Below are positions 22,569-33,308 of a DNA stretch of 64,000 nt, piece after piece (position 1 is the first letter of the stretch; each line of letters opens with the position of its first letter). The notes below the pieces were generated by a model, which did not search any database, was not told where the DNA came from, and saw nothing but the letters and a program-made list of their open reading frames with translations. A program made the translations under genes and the position numbers. Origin of the DNA: Phanerodontia chrysosporium (Eukaryota; Basidiomycota; Agaricomycetes; Polyporales; Phanerochaetaceae); assembly GCA_001910725.1 (NCBI GenBank), contig MJGA01000009.1, positions 310,001 through 374,000 of the forward strand, read 5' to 3'.

Positions 22569-25500
22569 GGGGCCGGAGTGACGCCGCATCGTCGGTCCCC
22601 GTTTCGTCAAGCCCGGATTCAACTCCGGCGCCTTCGCTAGAACCACAGGACATTTCTGACGTCATCCGCTCATGTACGATATCAGTGTTAGACCCTTTCT
22701 CAAACCATTATCGTGTACCTGTAAAGCTCACCGGACTCAATAAAACTATTCGCACACCCGCAATGATTGATTCCGGTGCGACTTCGCTGTTCATCCACGA
22801 GGATTTCTGTAAACAGCACAAGATCCTCACGGTACCGCTCAAGAAAGAGATCACACTGTACAACATCGACGGAACTAAGAATGAAGCAGGGTCTATCACA
22901 CGCCGTGCCAGACTCCAGCTCACTGTGGGTTCCTACACGTTTAAGGAGGAGTTTCTTGTCACGAACATCGGTCCAGAGGACGTCATCCTCGGACTTCCGT
23001 GGCTCAAGAAATGGAATCCGAACATCGACTGGGAAACGGGAGACGTCCAGTTTCAGCTCCGCGGCGGAGCTGAGGACACCCCGGTTTTCGGTATCCATCA
23101 GATTGACGCCAACCGCTCCGAACGCCGCGAATGGCTCCGAGCAGGCATTGTTGAGGACGCCAAGGACGAAGTCTGGATTCTCGCCGGCTACACTTACTCG
23201 CAAGCGATCGCTGTCGAAGCTAACCGCGAGAAGTACGCCAAGACGTTTGAAGAGCTGGTCCCCAAGGAGTACCATCGGCACAAGAAGGTGTTCTCCGAAG
23301 AAGAATCGCATCGCCTTCCGAAGCATCAGCCCTGGGATCACGCGATAGATCTCGTTCCGGACGCCCCGGCTTCGATCAAGTCAAAGGTCTACCCCATGTC
23401 CCCGATCGAGAATGAGGAACTACAGCGGTTCATCGACGACGCGCTCGCCAAAGGCTATATCGTCCCCAGCAAGTCTCCGATCGCTTCCCCTGTCTTCTTC
23501 ATCAAGAAAAAGGACGGCAAGCTCCGGTTCATCCAGGATTACCGCAAGCTCAACGACATCACCGTGAAGAATCGTTACCCCCTTCCGCTCGCCTCCGACA
23601 TCATCGGGAAGCTCCAGGGCGCTAAGATCTTTACCAAGTTCGATGTCCGTTGGGGCTACAACAACGTCCGGATTAAGGAAGGTGACGAGTGGAAAGCCGC
23701 CTTCGTCACCAACCGCGGCCTCTTCGAGCCCAGAGTCATGTACTTCGGTCTGTGCAACAGCCCTGCCACGTTCCAGGCCCTCATGAACCACATCTTCGCT
23801 GACCTCATCGCTGAGAGCAAGGTCGCAGTCTACCTCGACGACATTCTCATCTGGTCGAACGATCTCGCTTCGCATCGGAAGATTGTTCACGAAGTCCTGG
23901 CACGCCTCGCCAAATACGATCTGTACCTTCGGCCCGAGAAGTGCGAGTTCGAGCGCTCAGAGATCGAGTATCTTGGGCTCCTCATCAGCGAAGGACAAGT
24001 CGGCATGGACCCCGGCAAGGTTAAGGCAGTAGCCGAGTGGCCGACCCCGAAGAACCTCAAGGACGTACGAGGCTTTGTCGGGTTCGCCAACTTCTACCGC
24101 CGCTTCATCAAGGACTTCTCAAAGATCTGCCGCCCGCTGCACGATCTGACGAAGAAGGACACTCCGTTTAATTGGGGTCCCGCACAGGCAGAGGCCTTCG
24201 AGACGCTCAAGCGCGCTTTCACGACTCAGCCCGTGCTCGCCATGTGGAGTATTGATCGGCCAACTCGCGTCGAGACCGATGCTTCTGGTTACGCCACCGG
24301 AGGAGTCATAGCCCAACGCAACCCTGAAGATGGTCTCTGGCATCCAATCGCGTATCGCTCACAGACCATGAGCCCCGCCGAGCGGAACTACGAGATCTGG
24401 GACCGTGAGATGCTTGCAATCATCGAAGCTCTCAAGGACTGGCGCCAGTTCCTCGAAGGTCTCCCGGAGCCTTTTGAGATCTGGACCGATCATCAGAATC
24501 TCCAGTACTGGAAGACTGCGCAGAATCTCACGCGGCGCCAAGCCCGGTGGGCCTCCTACCTCGCCGAGTACGACTTCCGCATCATTCACCGCCCCGGCAA
24601 GACCCATCTCCTCGCTGACCCGCTCTCCCGGCCCTCCTCGCTGCACGTCTCGGACGAAGAAGACAACCGCTCACAAGTGGTGCTGAAGCCTGAACTGTTT
24701 AAGATAGCCGCCACGGCAGCCTTCGCAAACCCCTCCCCCTCGAGAAGCGCATTCGCGACTGCTCCGAAAAGGAAAAGGAAGTCGCAGACGCCCTGCAGAC
24801 TCTCCGGACCAAGGGGCCCCGCAAGCTGCGCAACGGCGTTCTCGAATGGGAAGAAGACAACGGCCTCCTGTACTACCATGGGAAAGTTTATGTCCCGAAC
24901 AGTGCCGCGCTGCGCAACGACGTCATCAAGTCTTGCCACGACGCGCCGACCGCCGGACACCCTGGGAAACACACCACCCTCGAACTGGTCTCTCGGTACT
25001 ATTGGTGGCCGCGCATCTCCGCCGACGTTAGCCGCTATGTGCTCGGCTGTGATCAATGCCAACGATACAAGTCCGCCCCGCATCCGAAGGCCACCCTACA
25101 GCCCCACGATGTCCCTTCAGGGCCCTGGGAACACGTCGGCGTAGATCTCATCACGCAGCTCCCACGCGACGCCAAGACCAAGAAGGACTCGATCGCGGTC
25201 TACGTGGACCACTATTCGGATCAGTGCCACCTTGTACCAGTCGACTCGACGATCACCGCTGCCGGCATGGGCGACGTCCACTACACGGACATCTTCCGCC
25301 TTCACGGCCTCCCACGCAAGATCTTCTCTGATCGTGGGCCCCAGTTTGCAGCCCAGTACATGCGAGCGCTGTACAAGCGCCTCGGCATCGCTACCGGCCT
25401 CACCACGGCGTATCACCCCGAAGGCAACGGCAAGGTTGAGCGCAAGAACCAGGAAGTCGAGAAATTCCTGCGTCTCTTCGTCTCCCAGCGCCAAGATGAC

Positions 25501-26319
25501 TGGGTCGATTGGCTCCCGATGGCCGAGTTCACTCTGAACTCACACGTGTCCAGTGCTACCGAGCGCACGCCCTTCGAGATTGTTTACGGCTACACACCGG
25601 ACTTCACGATCCCGGCCGGCAAACACACCAACATTCCCGCCCTCGACGAGCGTCTAGACCGCATGGCTCACGTCCGCAAAGAGGCCGAAGCTGCCCTGCG
25701 CCTAACCAAAGCCCGCATGAAAGAAGAGTACGAGGCCGCGAAGAAACGCGCCCACTCCTTCAAGGTCGGCGATCAGGTTTGGCTCAGCACGAAGGACCTC
25801 AGCATCGATCAGCCTTCGCCCAAGCTCGGCCCCCGCCAGCTGGGTCCGTTTAAGGTTCTAGAGAAGATCGGCGATCTGGACTATCGGCTCGAGCTCCCGA
25901 GCTGGCTGAAAATCCACCCGGTTTTCCATGTCAACCGCCTCAGCCCGTGGCACGATCAGGGCGTCGAGAAGCCTCTGCCTCCCAAACCTGTCAAGGTTGC
26001 CGGCGAAGAAGAATACGTCGTCGAGAAGGTCCTCGACAGCCGTATATATCGCCGCCAACTGCAGTACAAAGTCCGCTGGAAAGGCTACGGTCAAGCCGGC
26101 GACACGTGGGAAAAGGCAGACAACCTCAAGCACGCCAAGGCCCTGGTCAACAAGTTCCATCGCGAAAATCCGGAAGCGCCCCGCAAGCTCGCTGCCACCG
26201 CCTTCGAAGCCCTTGCCGCCTCTTTTCGCCCGTTCGTCACCGAAGTCGACGTCTCTCTCCTTCCTGCCTCCGATCGCGCTAAGGCCGATCTCGATTGGGA
26301 GGAAGGGCGCCACATCTGA
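22562..26319 (+). CDS. chromovirus A Pol (PR-RT-RNase H-IN-chromodomain), one apparent frameshift
   Basis: Read from the -1 shift site. Protease MIDSGATSLF near 22770; RT with FDVRWGYNNVRI and the catalytic YLDD near 23835; RNase H (ETDASGYATGG, then DHQNLQYWK); integrase zinc finger HDAPTAGHPGKH..CDQCQRYK; integrase core DLITQ, SDRGPQF, GKVERKN; C-terminal chromodomain EEYVVEKVLDSRIYRRQLQY..WKGYG about 26010-26170. Between RNase H and integrase the frame is lost at the C run 24730-24733. One more C gives NPLPLEKRIRD and a continuous protein. Chromodomains of this group direct integration to histone-marked chromatin. Ends at 26319. Confidence 0.92.
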
Positions 26320-26344
26320 CGACCTCGCGAGGACGCTCGGTTTT

Positions 26345-26357
26345 AGGAGGGGGGTAA
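26345..26357 (+). other. chromovirus A polypurine tract
   Basis: AGGAGGGGGGTAA directly before the 3' LTR, the plus-strand primer position. Confidence 0.85.
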
Positions 26358-26890
26358 TGTCACGGATGTGACGGCGCAGCCCTATTTTTCGCCGATTTTT
26401 GGCTATTTTCCTCGATTAATCCAACGGGCGAGCAGCCCTCGCGCCGTCTGGAGTCCTAGCCGCCCAATGCTCAGCGCCTGGCCATGCAGCGCCAGCGCCC
26501 TGATGGCGCATCACCCCTAGACGCCAGCGCATCCCGCTGCGCGCTCAGACACTGCCCGGATCACCGGTCTGCCCTGCAACCGGTTCCCCGGATTGCCGAG
26601 GAGGCACTGTCATCCCTGATGACTCCCCTCGCCGAGACACGCCGAGCTGATCAGCCTGATGACACAGCCTCGGCCCGACGCAGCCTCGAGACACTGCCAG
26701 CTGACACAGCCTCGTGACATAGCCCCAGCACAGCCTCGCCGCGCAGCCCGCGTCGCAGCCTCGCTGGCTATGCTGAGCGCTGCCCATCAGCTTATGTAAT
26801 CGTATAGCCTGCCCTGAACTCTTGTAGTATATATAGGTAGCACCTCTCGCTCCTGTCCGTCATCTCGACCTCTTGGTCAATACGGACAGG
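26358..26890 (+). repeat. chromovirus A 3' LTR, first 533 bp
   Basis: Same sequence as 19352-19884. Cut by chromovirus B just after the TCTTGGTCAATACGGACAG repeat, at the predicted leader-intron donor. Confidence 0.94.
26886..26890. repeat. target-site duplication ACAGG of chromovirus B (left copy)
   Basis: ACAGG here and at 35472-35476 flank chromovirus B. Confidence 0.95.
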
Positions 26891-27418
26891 TGTCAAAGTA
26901 AACCCCGCTACTTACCTTAGTAGCTTTGGTGGGGTTGGACTTGACTACGAAGAGTGAAGTGTGTGGTAGACGAGGTAGATGATGCTGGGGACTTAAGCCC
27001 AGCAGAGCCCAGTATATATACATGAAGGGGAGGACCCCTGGTACTACCCGAGACCCTTGATACTGCCCATCACATGCGCGATGGCGTGATGATGGTGCGA
27101 TACTTGCCAAGACACTCCGGACTCGGCGAAGTCTAAAGCCGAGTACCGGATGTGTCCGGAACCTTCTACGCTATTCTAGAATACACTACCCGGACCCTGG
27201 GTCCGGCTACCTACTATACCCTTGTACCGGAGCGTCTACATCATAGATAAGATAAAGATAAGATTTCTCACATGACTCTGAGTCCTTTCCCAGCACGTGA
27301 CCAACACGTGACCGCGTTCTGACGCGTGCCTGTCCTAACCCTAGTCCATAACCCTAACCCCTAGCGCCCACTGGGCGCTTACAAGAATAAAACCGTAGGG
27401 AATTAGAAAACTGTGACA
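26891..27418 (-). repeat. chromovirus B 3' LTR
   Basis: 528 bp, ends TG...CA. U3 part (sense) carries a 7-bp hairpin AGCGCCC/GGGCGCT, short telomere-like TTAGGG tracts (27334-27362) and two CACGTG E-boxes 11 bp apart (27294, 27305), possible bHLH factor sites. TATATATA at 27013-27020. No difference from the other LTR noticed. Confidence 0.93.
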
Positions 27419-27431
27419 GTACCCCCTCTTC
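27419..27431 (-). other. chromovirus B polypurine tract
   Basis: In sense GAAGAGGGGGTAC, adjacent to the 3' LTR. Confidence 0.8.
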
Positions 27432-27458
27432 AGATTCGAACTCCCGAGAGAAGACTTT

Positions 27459-30400
27459 TTATTTTCCAGTGGATCCAAACCCGCCTGAGCCACGATCAGT
27501 TGACTGTAGCGTTTCGACAACTTCTATGTCGGCATCGGCGATTTTCTCCAGGATCAACTGAGCCGCCCTATCTCCAGTCGTGACTGTGAAGTCACTGTCG
27601 CTTGTGTTAAGGAGTAGTATTTTGACGATACCCGTGTAGTCCCGGTCGATAACGCCTGCGCCGACATGAATGCCTTTGAGTGCAAGTCCTGATCGTGGTG
27701 CAATTCGTCCATAGGTTCCAGTTGGAACTCGGATGTGAATGCCAGTGCTGATGAGTTTGCGGTCTCCTGCTGGAATTGTTACGTCTTCTGCTGCATACAG
27801 GTCCCAGCCTGCTGCCTCGGTGGTGCTCTTGGATGGTGTTTTTCCACCATCTAGAACGATCTGAAGGGTTTCTTCTTCGTCGAGTTCTAAACCGTCTGTT
27901 TCCATAGGTGCTTCTTCGTTCCGAACGTGCCAAAATTCCGCGATCTTCTCTTTAGCACCTTCCAGATTACTCTCTGGTTCCCATTTGTCTTCTTCTGGCC
28001 CATAACCCTTCCATCGAACCATGTACCAGTTTCGTTTTCTGACACGCCCGGTAGTCTTATGGTTGAGAATTTTCTCGACCTCGTACTCGAGCTCTCCGTC
28101 ATGAACTTCTGGCTCTGGCGGTGCGGCTCGTTGACCGACGATGGAGGGTGTAGAATAGGGGATTAATTTACTAGCGTGGAACACCGGGTGATATGCCCTA
28201 TATTGTGGAGGCAGTTTCACCTTGAAGGTTACTTTGGACAGTTGCTCGATGATTTCGAACGGTCCTAGGTACCTCGGTGTCAGCGTGCGTTGAGTGGTTT
28301 GGTAATCCTTTGAATTTAGCAGGACTTTGTCGCCGACTTTAAACGGCACTTCTTGCTTGTTCTGGTCGTAGTACCACTTCATACGGTCCGCTGCTAGTTG
28401 TAGGGCTGCTTTGGCCTTGTCTTGGGCGTCTTGTCTAAGTCTGAATATCTCGTTCAAGTCTTTGCTTTTGGCTTGCTTGTCGAGAGTTGGTCCTGCCCGT
28501 GGGTGTCTACCATATTCTAGAAAGAACGGCGTGTCCTTTGTACTTTCATGTGCTGCATTGTTGTAGGCGAATTCTGCGGTGGGCAGATAATCGACCCAGT
28601 CTTCGTGATTGACATTATCAGCGAAGCAGCGTAGGTACTGTTCTAGAACTTGATTTACTCGCTCTGTTTGACCGTCTGTCTGAGGGTGGTATGCCGTAGA
28701 CATCGCTGACTCGATACCGAGTAGCTTACACCATTCTTGAAAGAGTTCTGCCGCGAACTGAGTTCCTCTGTCTGAGATTATCTGCAAAGGTAGTCCGTGG
28801 ATAGGGTAAATTCTATCCATCAGGATCTTTGCGAGGTCTTTAGCAGAGAATTTGTTCGTTATCGCGAAGAAGCGTGCTCTCTTGGTGAGTCGGCATACAA
28901 CGACTAGAATGGCATCCTTTCCTCTTGACGGCATCAACTGAGTAATCAAGTCGATGGTAATAACTTCCCAAGGTCCGTTAGGTACCTTATTGGGCATGAG
29001 TTGTCCGTAGGTCTGCTGAGTGCGATTCTTCATTCGCTGACACGTGTCGCAGCCTGTGACGTATTTCTTGACGAAGACAGACATTCCCGGCCACCAATAG
29101 TTTCGGGAGACAAGTTCGTAGGTCTTCCACCTGCCTGGATGTCCGGCTGATGGGTGGTCGTGGTGCATTTGGACTATTCGTCGTCGTAAGTCCTCATTCT
29201 CATCCTTCGGTATGTAGATATGTCCCCGGAAGAGTAGCAATCCATTCTCAAAGTTCCATTCCTCTAACGGTTTCTTGAACTCGCGTGGGCCTGATTTGAG
29301 TAACGATTGATAGTTCTTGGTGACTTCGTCGGATAACAGAGCCTTCTTGACCTCTTGGAGCAGTAAATCGTCGTTTACTGGAGCGTCATGGGAGGCGTCG
29401 ATCGCGCAGACTTCGAGCAGATTGGCGAAAAATTCTGGCTTCAGAAGAATATGGTCGCGATTATCGAGTTCTACCCCCTCTTCATGATCTGGTCTCCTGG
29501 ACAGAGGGTCTTCAGCTTCCATTGTTTTACCCGGCTTGTGGTGTAGTGTGAAATGGAATCTTGTTAGGTATAATGCCCAACGAGCTTGACGGCGAGACAA
29601 TTTCTGGGCCTGCTTGAAATAAGTCAGGTTCTGGTGGTCTGACCATATCTCGAATTTCTCTGGGTGTCCCTCTAGATAGTGCCTATACTCTTCTAACCCG
29701 CAGATTATGGCCAACATCTCCTTGTCGTATATCTCATAGTTCCTTTCGTGAACATTGAGTGACTTGGAGTGGAAGGCTACCGGATGGTAAAGCTTATCGT
29801 TTGGGTCGAGTTGTGACAAAACCGAGCCGATCGCGAAGTCACTCGCGTCGGTAGAGAGCCTGAACGGATTAACGTCGTCCGGAATTCGTAGAATTGGTGC
29901 AGAAGTGAACGCCTTTTTCAGGTCGTCAAACGCCTTCTGCTGGTCGGGACCCCATTCCCATGGTTGATCCTTCTTGGTGAGTACCGTGAGTGGCTTCGTG
30001 ATCTTCGCAAAGTCTTTAATAAACCTGCGATAGAAATTCGCGAATCCAAGGAATGCCTGAACGTGCTTGACCTTGGTCGGTACGGGCCACTCCGTTACGC
30101 CTGTGACTTTAGCAGGGTCCATTTCTACATGATTTTTGGATATGATCATGCCGAGATAGGCGAGCTTGTCCTTCTCGAATAGACACTTTTCTGCCTTCGC
30201 GAAGAGGTCGTTGTCTTCCAGTCGCTGCAACACTTCGTGTACGATCTTTCGATGTTCCTCGCGGTCGTTGCCGAAGATGAGGATATCGTCGAGGTAGACC
30301 ATAACCTTTCCTTGACGGATAAGGTCTTCGAAGATGTTGTTCATCATATTTTGGAATGTTGCCGGTGCGTTTGCGAATCCAAAGTACATAACTTTGGCCT

Positions 30401-31610
30401 GGAATAAACCGTCCTTGGTTACGAAAGCCGTTTTCCACTCGTCACCTTCCTTGATGCGGACATTGTTATATCCCCATCGAAGGTCGATCTTTGTGAATAT
30501 CGACGCCTGAGACAGTGCGTCGATTAAATCGGCGATGCGAGGGATAGGATAACGGTTTTTCTTCGTAATTCCGTTCAAGGGGCGGTAATCCATGCAAGGT
30601 CGCAAACTACCATCGGCTTTCTTTACGAAAAAGAATGAGGCAGCGATGGGTGACTTCGACTCTTCAATGTAGCCTTTTCGGCGTTCCTCACGAATCCACT
30701 CGTCGAAGGACGAGCGTTGTCTCTGGTCTAGTGGGTACACCTTTCCGATTGGGGGCAATTTTGCTCCTTCCTCAAATTCGATGGCATGATCCCATGGTTT
30801 GTGGGTGGGCATGCGTTCAGACTTGGTTTTACTGAATACGCTTTCGAACTTGTGGACCCAACTCGGTACCTTTGATTTCCATTGCGAGGTGTCAACTGTA
30901 TCGTCGTCATCCTTTTCCAGGATGTCAGCGACAGCCTCGGCTTGCGTTCGTTCCTCTGGGTTACTAAAATCAACCCAGTTGATGTGGTGGGGAATATCCT
31001 CTTCTCCAATATCGTCCAGTGAGGATTCCCAAGGTTGCTCTGGTTCGAGCTCTGCCAGCTCCTCGTCATTGCCGATTTCGATGTCGAGGGCTTGGACTTT
31101 CTGTGCCATGCTGGAGACTTTGCATGATTCAGGACATCTGGTGAACTCCCAATTGCCTTTTGCCCAGTCGATTTCTGGGTTATGCCGGTGTAGGAACTTG
31201 TACCCTATGTACATGTCTTTGTCGTGCAAATCCGTCACGAGCAAGTACTGGGTATGTTTGTGCGTTCCAATTTCCAAGTAGGCTCGCAGGGCGTGAGTGA
31301 TTCGTCCTGCTTTATTGATCGTTCCATCCGCATTTTTTACTTCATACGGATTTGCCAACTTAATAGTTACCAGATTGTTCTTTTCGACGAAGCTGTGATT
31401 GATGAAACTCGTCGTGGCGCCTGAATCAACCAGGGCTTCTGCCTGCGCTTTTTTACCATATACCCACAGAGTAATAGGAAGTTTGAACGATAATGATTTA
31501 TTACGCGAGACGTTCAATACATCAATGTCAATTACTCTATCTACATCCAGTGTAGACTCGGCCGCGGGTACATGATCAGCGTTATCAACCTGTAGGACGC
31601 AGGGATCCAC
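27459..31610 (-). CDS. chromovirus B Pol: PR-RT-RNase H-IN-chromodomain-dUTPase
   Basis: One open frame of 1,383 codons. Protease LVDSGATTSF (D near residue 62); RT FTKIDLRWGYNNVRI and YLDD near residue 438; RNase H STDASDFAIG and SDHQNLTYFK; integrase zinc finger HHDHPSAGHPGRW..CDTCQRMK near residue 815; core DLITQ (885), SDRGTQF (945), TERVNQ (980); chromodomain EYEVEKILNHKTTG..WKGYGPEEDKWEP about 1175-1235; then a dUTPase domain about 1248-1383. The frame overlaps the gag stop in the -1 phase and starts with GTG at 31610 if read alone. Frameshifting from gag is more likely. Confidence 0.95.
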   Translation of the reverse strand: MDPCVLQVDNADHVPAAESTLDVDRVIDIDVLNVSRNKSLSFKLPITLWVYGKKAQAEALVDSGATTSFINHSFVEKNNLVTIKLANPYEVKNADGTINKAGRITHALRAYLEIGTHKHTQYLLVTDLHDKDMYIGYKFLHRHNPEIDWAKGNWEFTRCPESCKVSSMAQKVQALDIEIGNDEELAELEPEQPWESSLDDIGEEDIPHHINWVDFSNPEERTQAEAVADILEKDDDDTVDTSQWKSKVPSWVHKFESVFSKTKSERMPTHKPWDHAIEFEEGAKLPPIGKVYPLDQRQRSSFDEWIREERRKGYIEESKSPIAASFFFVKKADGSLRPCMDYRPLNGITKKNRYPIPRIADLIDALSQASIFTKIDLRWGYNNVRIKEGDEWKTAFVTKDGLFQAKVMYFGFANAPATFQNMMNNIFEDLIRQGKVMVYLDDILIFGNDREEHRKIVHEVLQRLEDNDLFAKAEKCLFEKDKLAYLGMIISKNHVEMDPAKVTGVTEWPVPTKVKHVQAFLGFANFYRRFIKDFAKITKPLTVLTKKDQPWEWGPDQQKAFDDLKKAFTSAPILRIPDDVNPFRLSTDASDFAIGSVLSQLDPNDKLYHPVAFHSKSLNVHERNYEIYDKEMLAIICGLEEYRHYLEGHPEKFEIWSDHQNLTYFKQAQKLSRRQARWALYLTRFHFTLHHKPGKTMEAEDPLSRRPDHEEGVELDNRDHILLKPEFFANLLEVCAIDASHDAPVNDDLLLQEVKKALLSDEVTKNYQSLLKSGPREFKKPLEEWNFENGLLLFRGHIYIPKDENEDLRRRIVQMHHDHPSAGHPGRWKTYELVSRNYWWPGMSVFVKKYVTGCDTCQRMKNRTQQTYGQLMPNKVPNGPWEVITIDLITQLMPSRGKDAILVVVCRLTKRARFFAITNKFSAKDLAKILMDRIYPIHGLPLQIISDRGTQFAAELFQEWCKLLGIESAMSTAYHPQTDGQTERVNQVLEQYLRCFADNVNHEDWVDYLPTAEFAYNNAAHESTKDTPFFLEYGRHPRAGPTLDKQAKSKDLNEIFRLRQDAQDKAKAALQLAADRMKWYYDQNKQEVPFKVGDKVLLNSKDYQTTQRTLTPRYLGPFEIIEQLSKVTFKVKLPPQYRAYHPVFHASKLIPYSTPSIVGQRAAPPEPEVHDGELEYEVEKILNHKTTGRVRKRNWYMVRWKGYGPEEDKWEPESNLEGAKEKIAEFWHVRNEEAPMETDGLELDEEETLQIVLDGGKTPSKSTTEAAGWDLYAAEDVTIPAGDRKLISTGIHIRVPTGTYGRIAPRSGLALKGIHVGAGVIDRDYTGIVKILLLNTSDSDFTVTTGDRAAQLILEKIADADIEVVETLQSTDRGSGGFGSTGK
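27462..27880 (-). other. dUTPase domain at the C-terminus of chromovirus B Pol
   Basis: All five trimeric-dUTPase motifs are present in order: AAGWDLYA, APRSGLALK, GAGVIDRDYTGIV, GDRAAQLIL and STDRGSGGFGSTG. The catalytic Asp of motif 3 and the Arg/Phe of motif 5 are kept. This enzyme turns dUTP into dUMP and PPi. Fused to Pol it would lower uracil incorporation during reverse transcription. Confidence 0.93.
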
Positions 31611-33175
31611 TACAGGTCGTTGAGAAAATCCACTTTCCGGTCAGACGATTTCGCGTATTTAGCAGCTCGGGCCCTCATACGTGCACGCCTAGCTTCCCGC
31701 TCATCAACGGGTTCCTGGGAGGGAGTCTGTTTCAACTCCTTCTCGTCCTCTTCCGTCCATTCGTGGATATGGGCCGCATTGATGACGACTTCGTCGTCGG
31801 CCTCGAGTCCCGCGATCTCCTTCTCCAATTCGGCCATCCTGGCCTTCGCTTGGTTGAAGGAGTTTTTCTTGGCGGCGATTGCCGCTGCGTTCTTGCCTTT
31901 TCCTTGATTGTTACTCCCCCCGCTCGAGGAGGAGGCCTTGCCGTTGTTGTTATTACCGGAGGACTGTTGCGGCTTCTGGTCCTTGAGCGAGAAGCAGTCC
32001 GAAGTGACGTGCGTTTTAGCACGCGCGAACTTCTTCAGCTCAGTGCAAATGGCGCAGGGAGTTGAAACCTTCTTGGCTTCTTGTGAATTCGCCTGTTGTT
32101 TCCCCTTGCCTTTGCCCTTGCCCGTCTGAGCCGCGCTGATGTCCATAGCATTCGGGTCCGGTGTAGAACCCGAGCCGTGCGAGTTTCCCTTGCTGAAGAT
32201 GTGCGTCGCTGCGCGGTCGGGGTAGAGTTCCTTGTATGCCTCAACGAGATACGTCATGAATTCCGACGCGGTTGTAGGCCAACTCGAGCGACCGCGACCC
32301 AGCACGAAGATGCCCAGCTTCTCCTCGACGTTGTCGTACAGCTTGTTAATCATATGCGCGTCCGTGAACGGCTTGCTGCTGTTGTCGAGGAGTACCTTGA
32401 AGCGAACCGAGTAGTCGATGATGTCCTTCTGAAGGGCCGACTTGTCGTTGAGTAGCTTCTCGAGGTCCTTCGTTGCCGTGCGCGTAACATCCTTTTGACC
32501 GTATACCGTCTGGAGACTAGCCCAGAAGCTGTCGACCGAACCCATGTTCTCGCCCCTGGCGTTCTTGTCCAGCAGTGGTTGCATCAGCTTCAGGGCTGGT
32601 TCGCGTAACAGGGACAGCGCATTGACTATGCGCTGTTTGTCCGTCGTGATGCCCTGAGTGCTGTTCCAAAGCTCGACCAGATTTTTCCATTCCTCAAACT
32701 TCGTCGTATTCTTCTCGCCTGAGAAGAGCGGCGGTTGGGCGGACTTGGGGCGAGCAGGTGCGCCACCTCCTGAACCGATACCGGCTGGGAGAGCGTTCAA
32801 CTGTTTGATCGCATTGTCTGCGATCCCCTTGACGCTCTCTAGCCCGGCTTCCTGGACATAGGTGATTTTCTGGGTTTCGACCAGCTCATGGCGGACTTCG
32901 TCCACCCTCTCCAGAATCGACGTCATAGCCTCATTAAAAATATTGAGGAACCCATCGAATAGGTGCCTCACGTGGGCCTCGTTCTGACGGGAGGCTTCAA
33001 CAACCCCCGCATAGATCGATTCCTGAATGAAGATCCTTTGGTTATGCGATATCTCCTCTGGTGCTGCGACCGAGGAGATTGCCTGAACCGTGGTCTCGTG
33101 AGAGAGCTGGATATTGTCCGAGGACAAGTTGATTTCGGTCCAGTTGATTTGAGCGATTTGATCAGCGTCAGCCAT
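31610..33175 (-). CDS. chromovirus B Gag
   Basis: 521 residues from MADADQIAQINWTEI to FLNDL. Gag capsid region (PPLFSGEKNTTKFEEWKNLV, then DSFWASLQTVYGQ..). No canonical CCHC knuckle. A related Cys/His cluster CAICTELKK..KTHVTSDCF (CX2C-X12-H-X4-C) lies near residue 370. C-terminus has a helix AKARMAELEKEIAGLEAD and basic patches. The start is 133 bp after the pre-gag stop. Confidence 0.9.
   Translation of the reverse strand: MADADQIAQINWTEINLSSDNIQLSHETTVQAISSVAAPEEISHNQRIFIQESIYAGVVEASRQNEAHVRHLFDGFLNIFNEAMTSILERVDEVRHELVETQKITYVQEAGLESVKGIADNAIKQLNALPAGIGSGGGAPARPKSAQPPLFSGEKNTTKFEEWKNLVELWNSTQGITTDKQRIVNALSLLREPALKLMQPLLDKNARGENMGSVDSFWASLQTVYGQKDVTRTATKDLEKLLNDKSALQKDIIDYSVRFKVLLDNSSKPFTDAHMINKLYDNVEEKLGIFVLGRGRSSWPTTASEFMTYLVEAYKELYPDRAATHIFSKGNSHGSGSTPDPNAMDISAAQTGKGKGKGKQQANSQEAKKVSTPCAICTELKKFARAKTHVTSDCFSLKDQKPQQSSGNNNNGKASSSSGGSNNQGKGKNAAAIAAKKNSFNQAKARMAELEKEIAGLEADDEVVINAAHIHEWTEEDEKELKQTPSQEPVDEREARRARMRARAAKYAKSSDRKVDFLNDL
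31625..31631 (-). promoter_or_regulatory. candidate -1 frameshift site GGATTTT
   Basis: In sense, zero frame G-GAT-TTT, five codons before the gag stop; the -1 frame is open into pol. Resembles the known GGAUUUA slippery site of MMTV pro-pol. Weaker than GGGTTTT in element A. Confidence 0.4.
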
Positions 33176-33308
33176 TGTTTCTTAGTCAAAAGGTATGTTA
33201 GTACAAATTCTTTCCACTTTTACAGTTGGAAAGTAAGGAAAACTCTTATGTATCACACAGAAGTTCAGTGTCAGGTGGAGTTTTTATTGCATCGGGTTAC
33301 AGGTGGAT

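Noticed and set aside
30635..31424. Plus-strand frames opposite chromovirus B pol
   Set aside because: Antisense shadows of pol with no domains.
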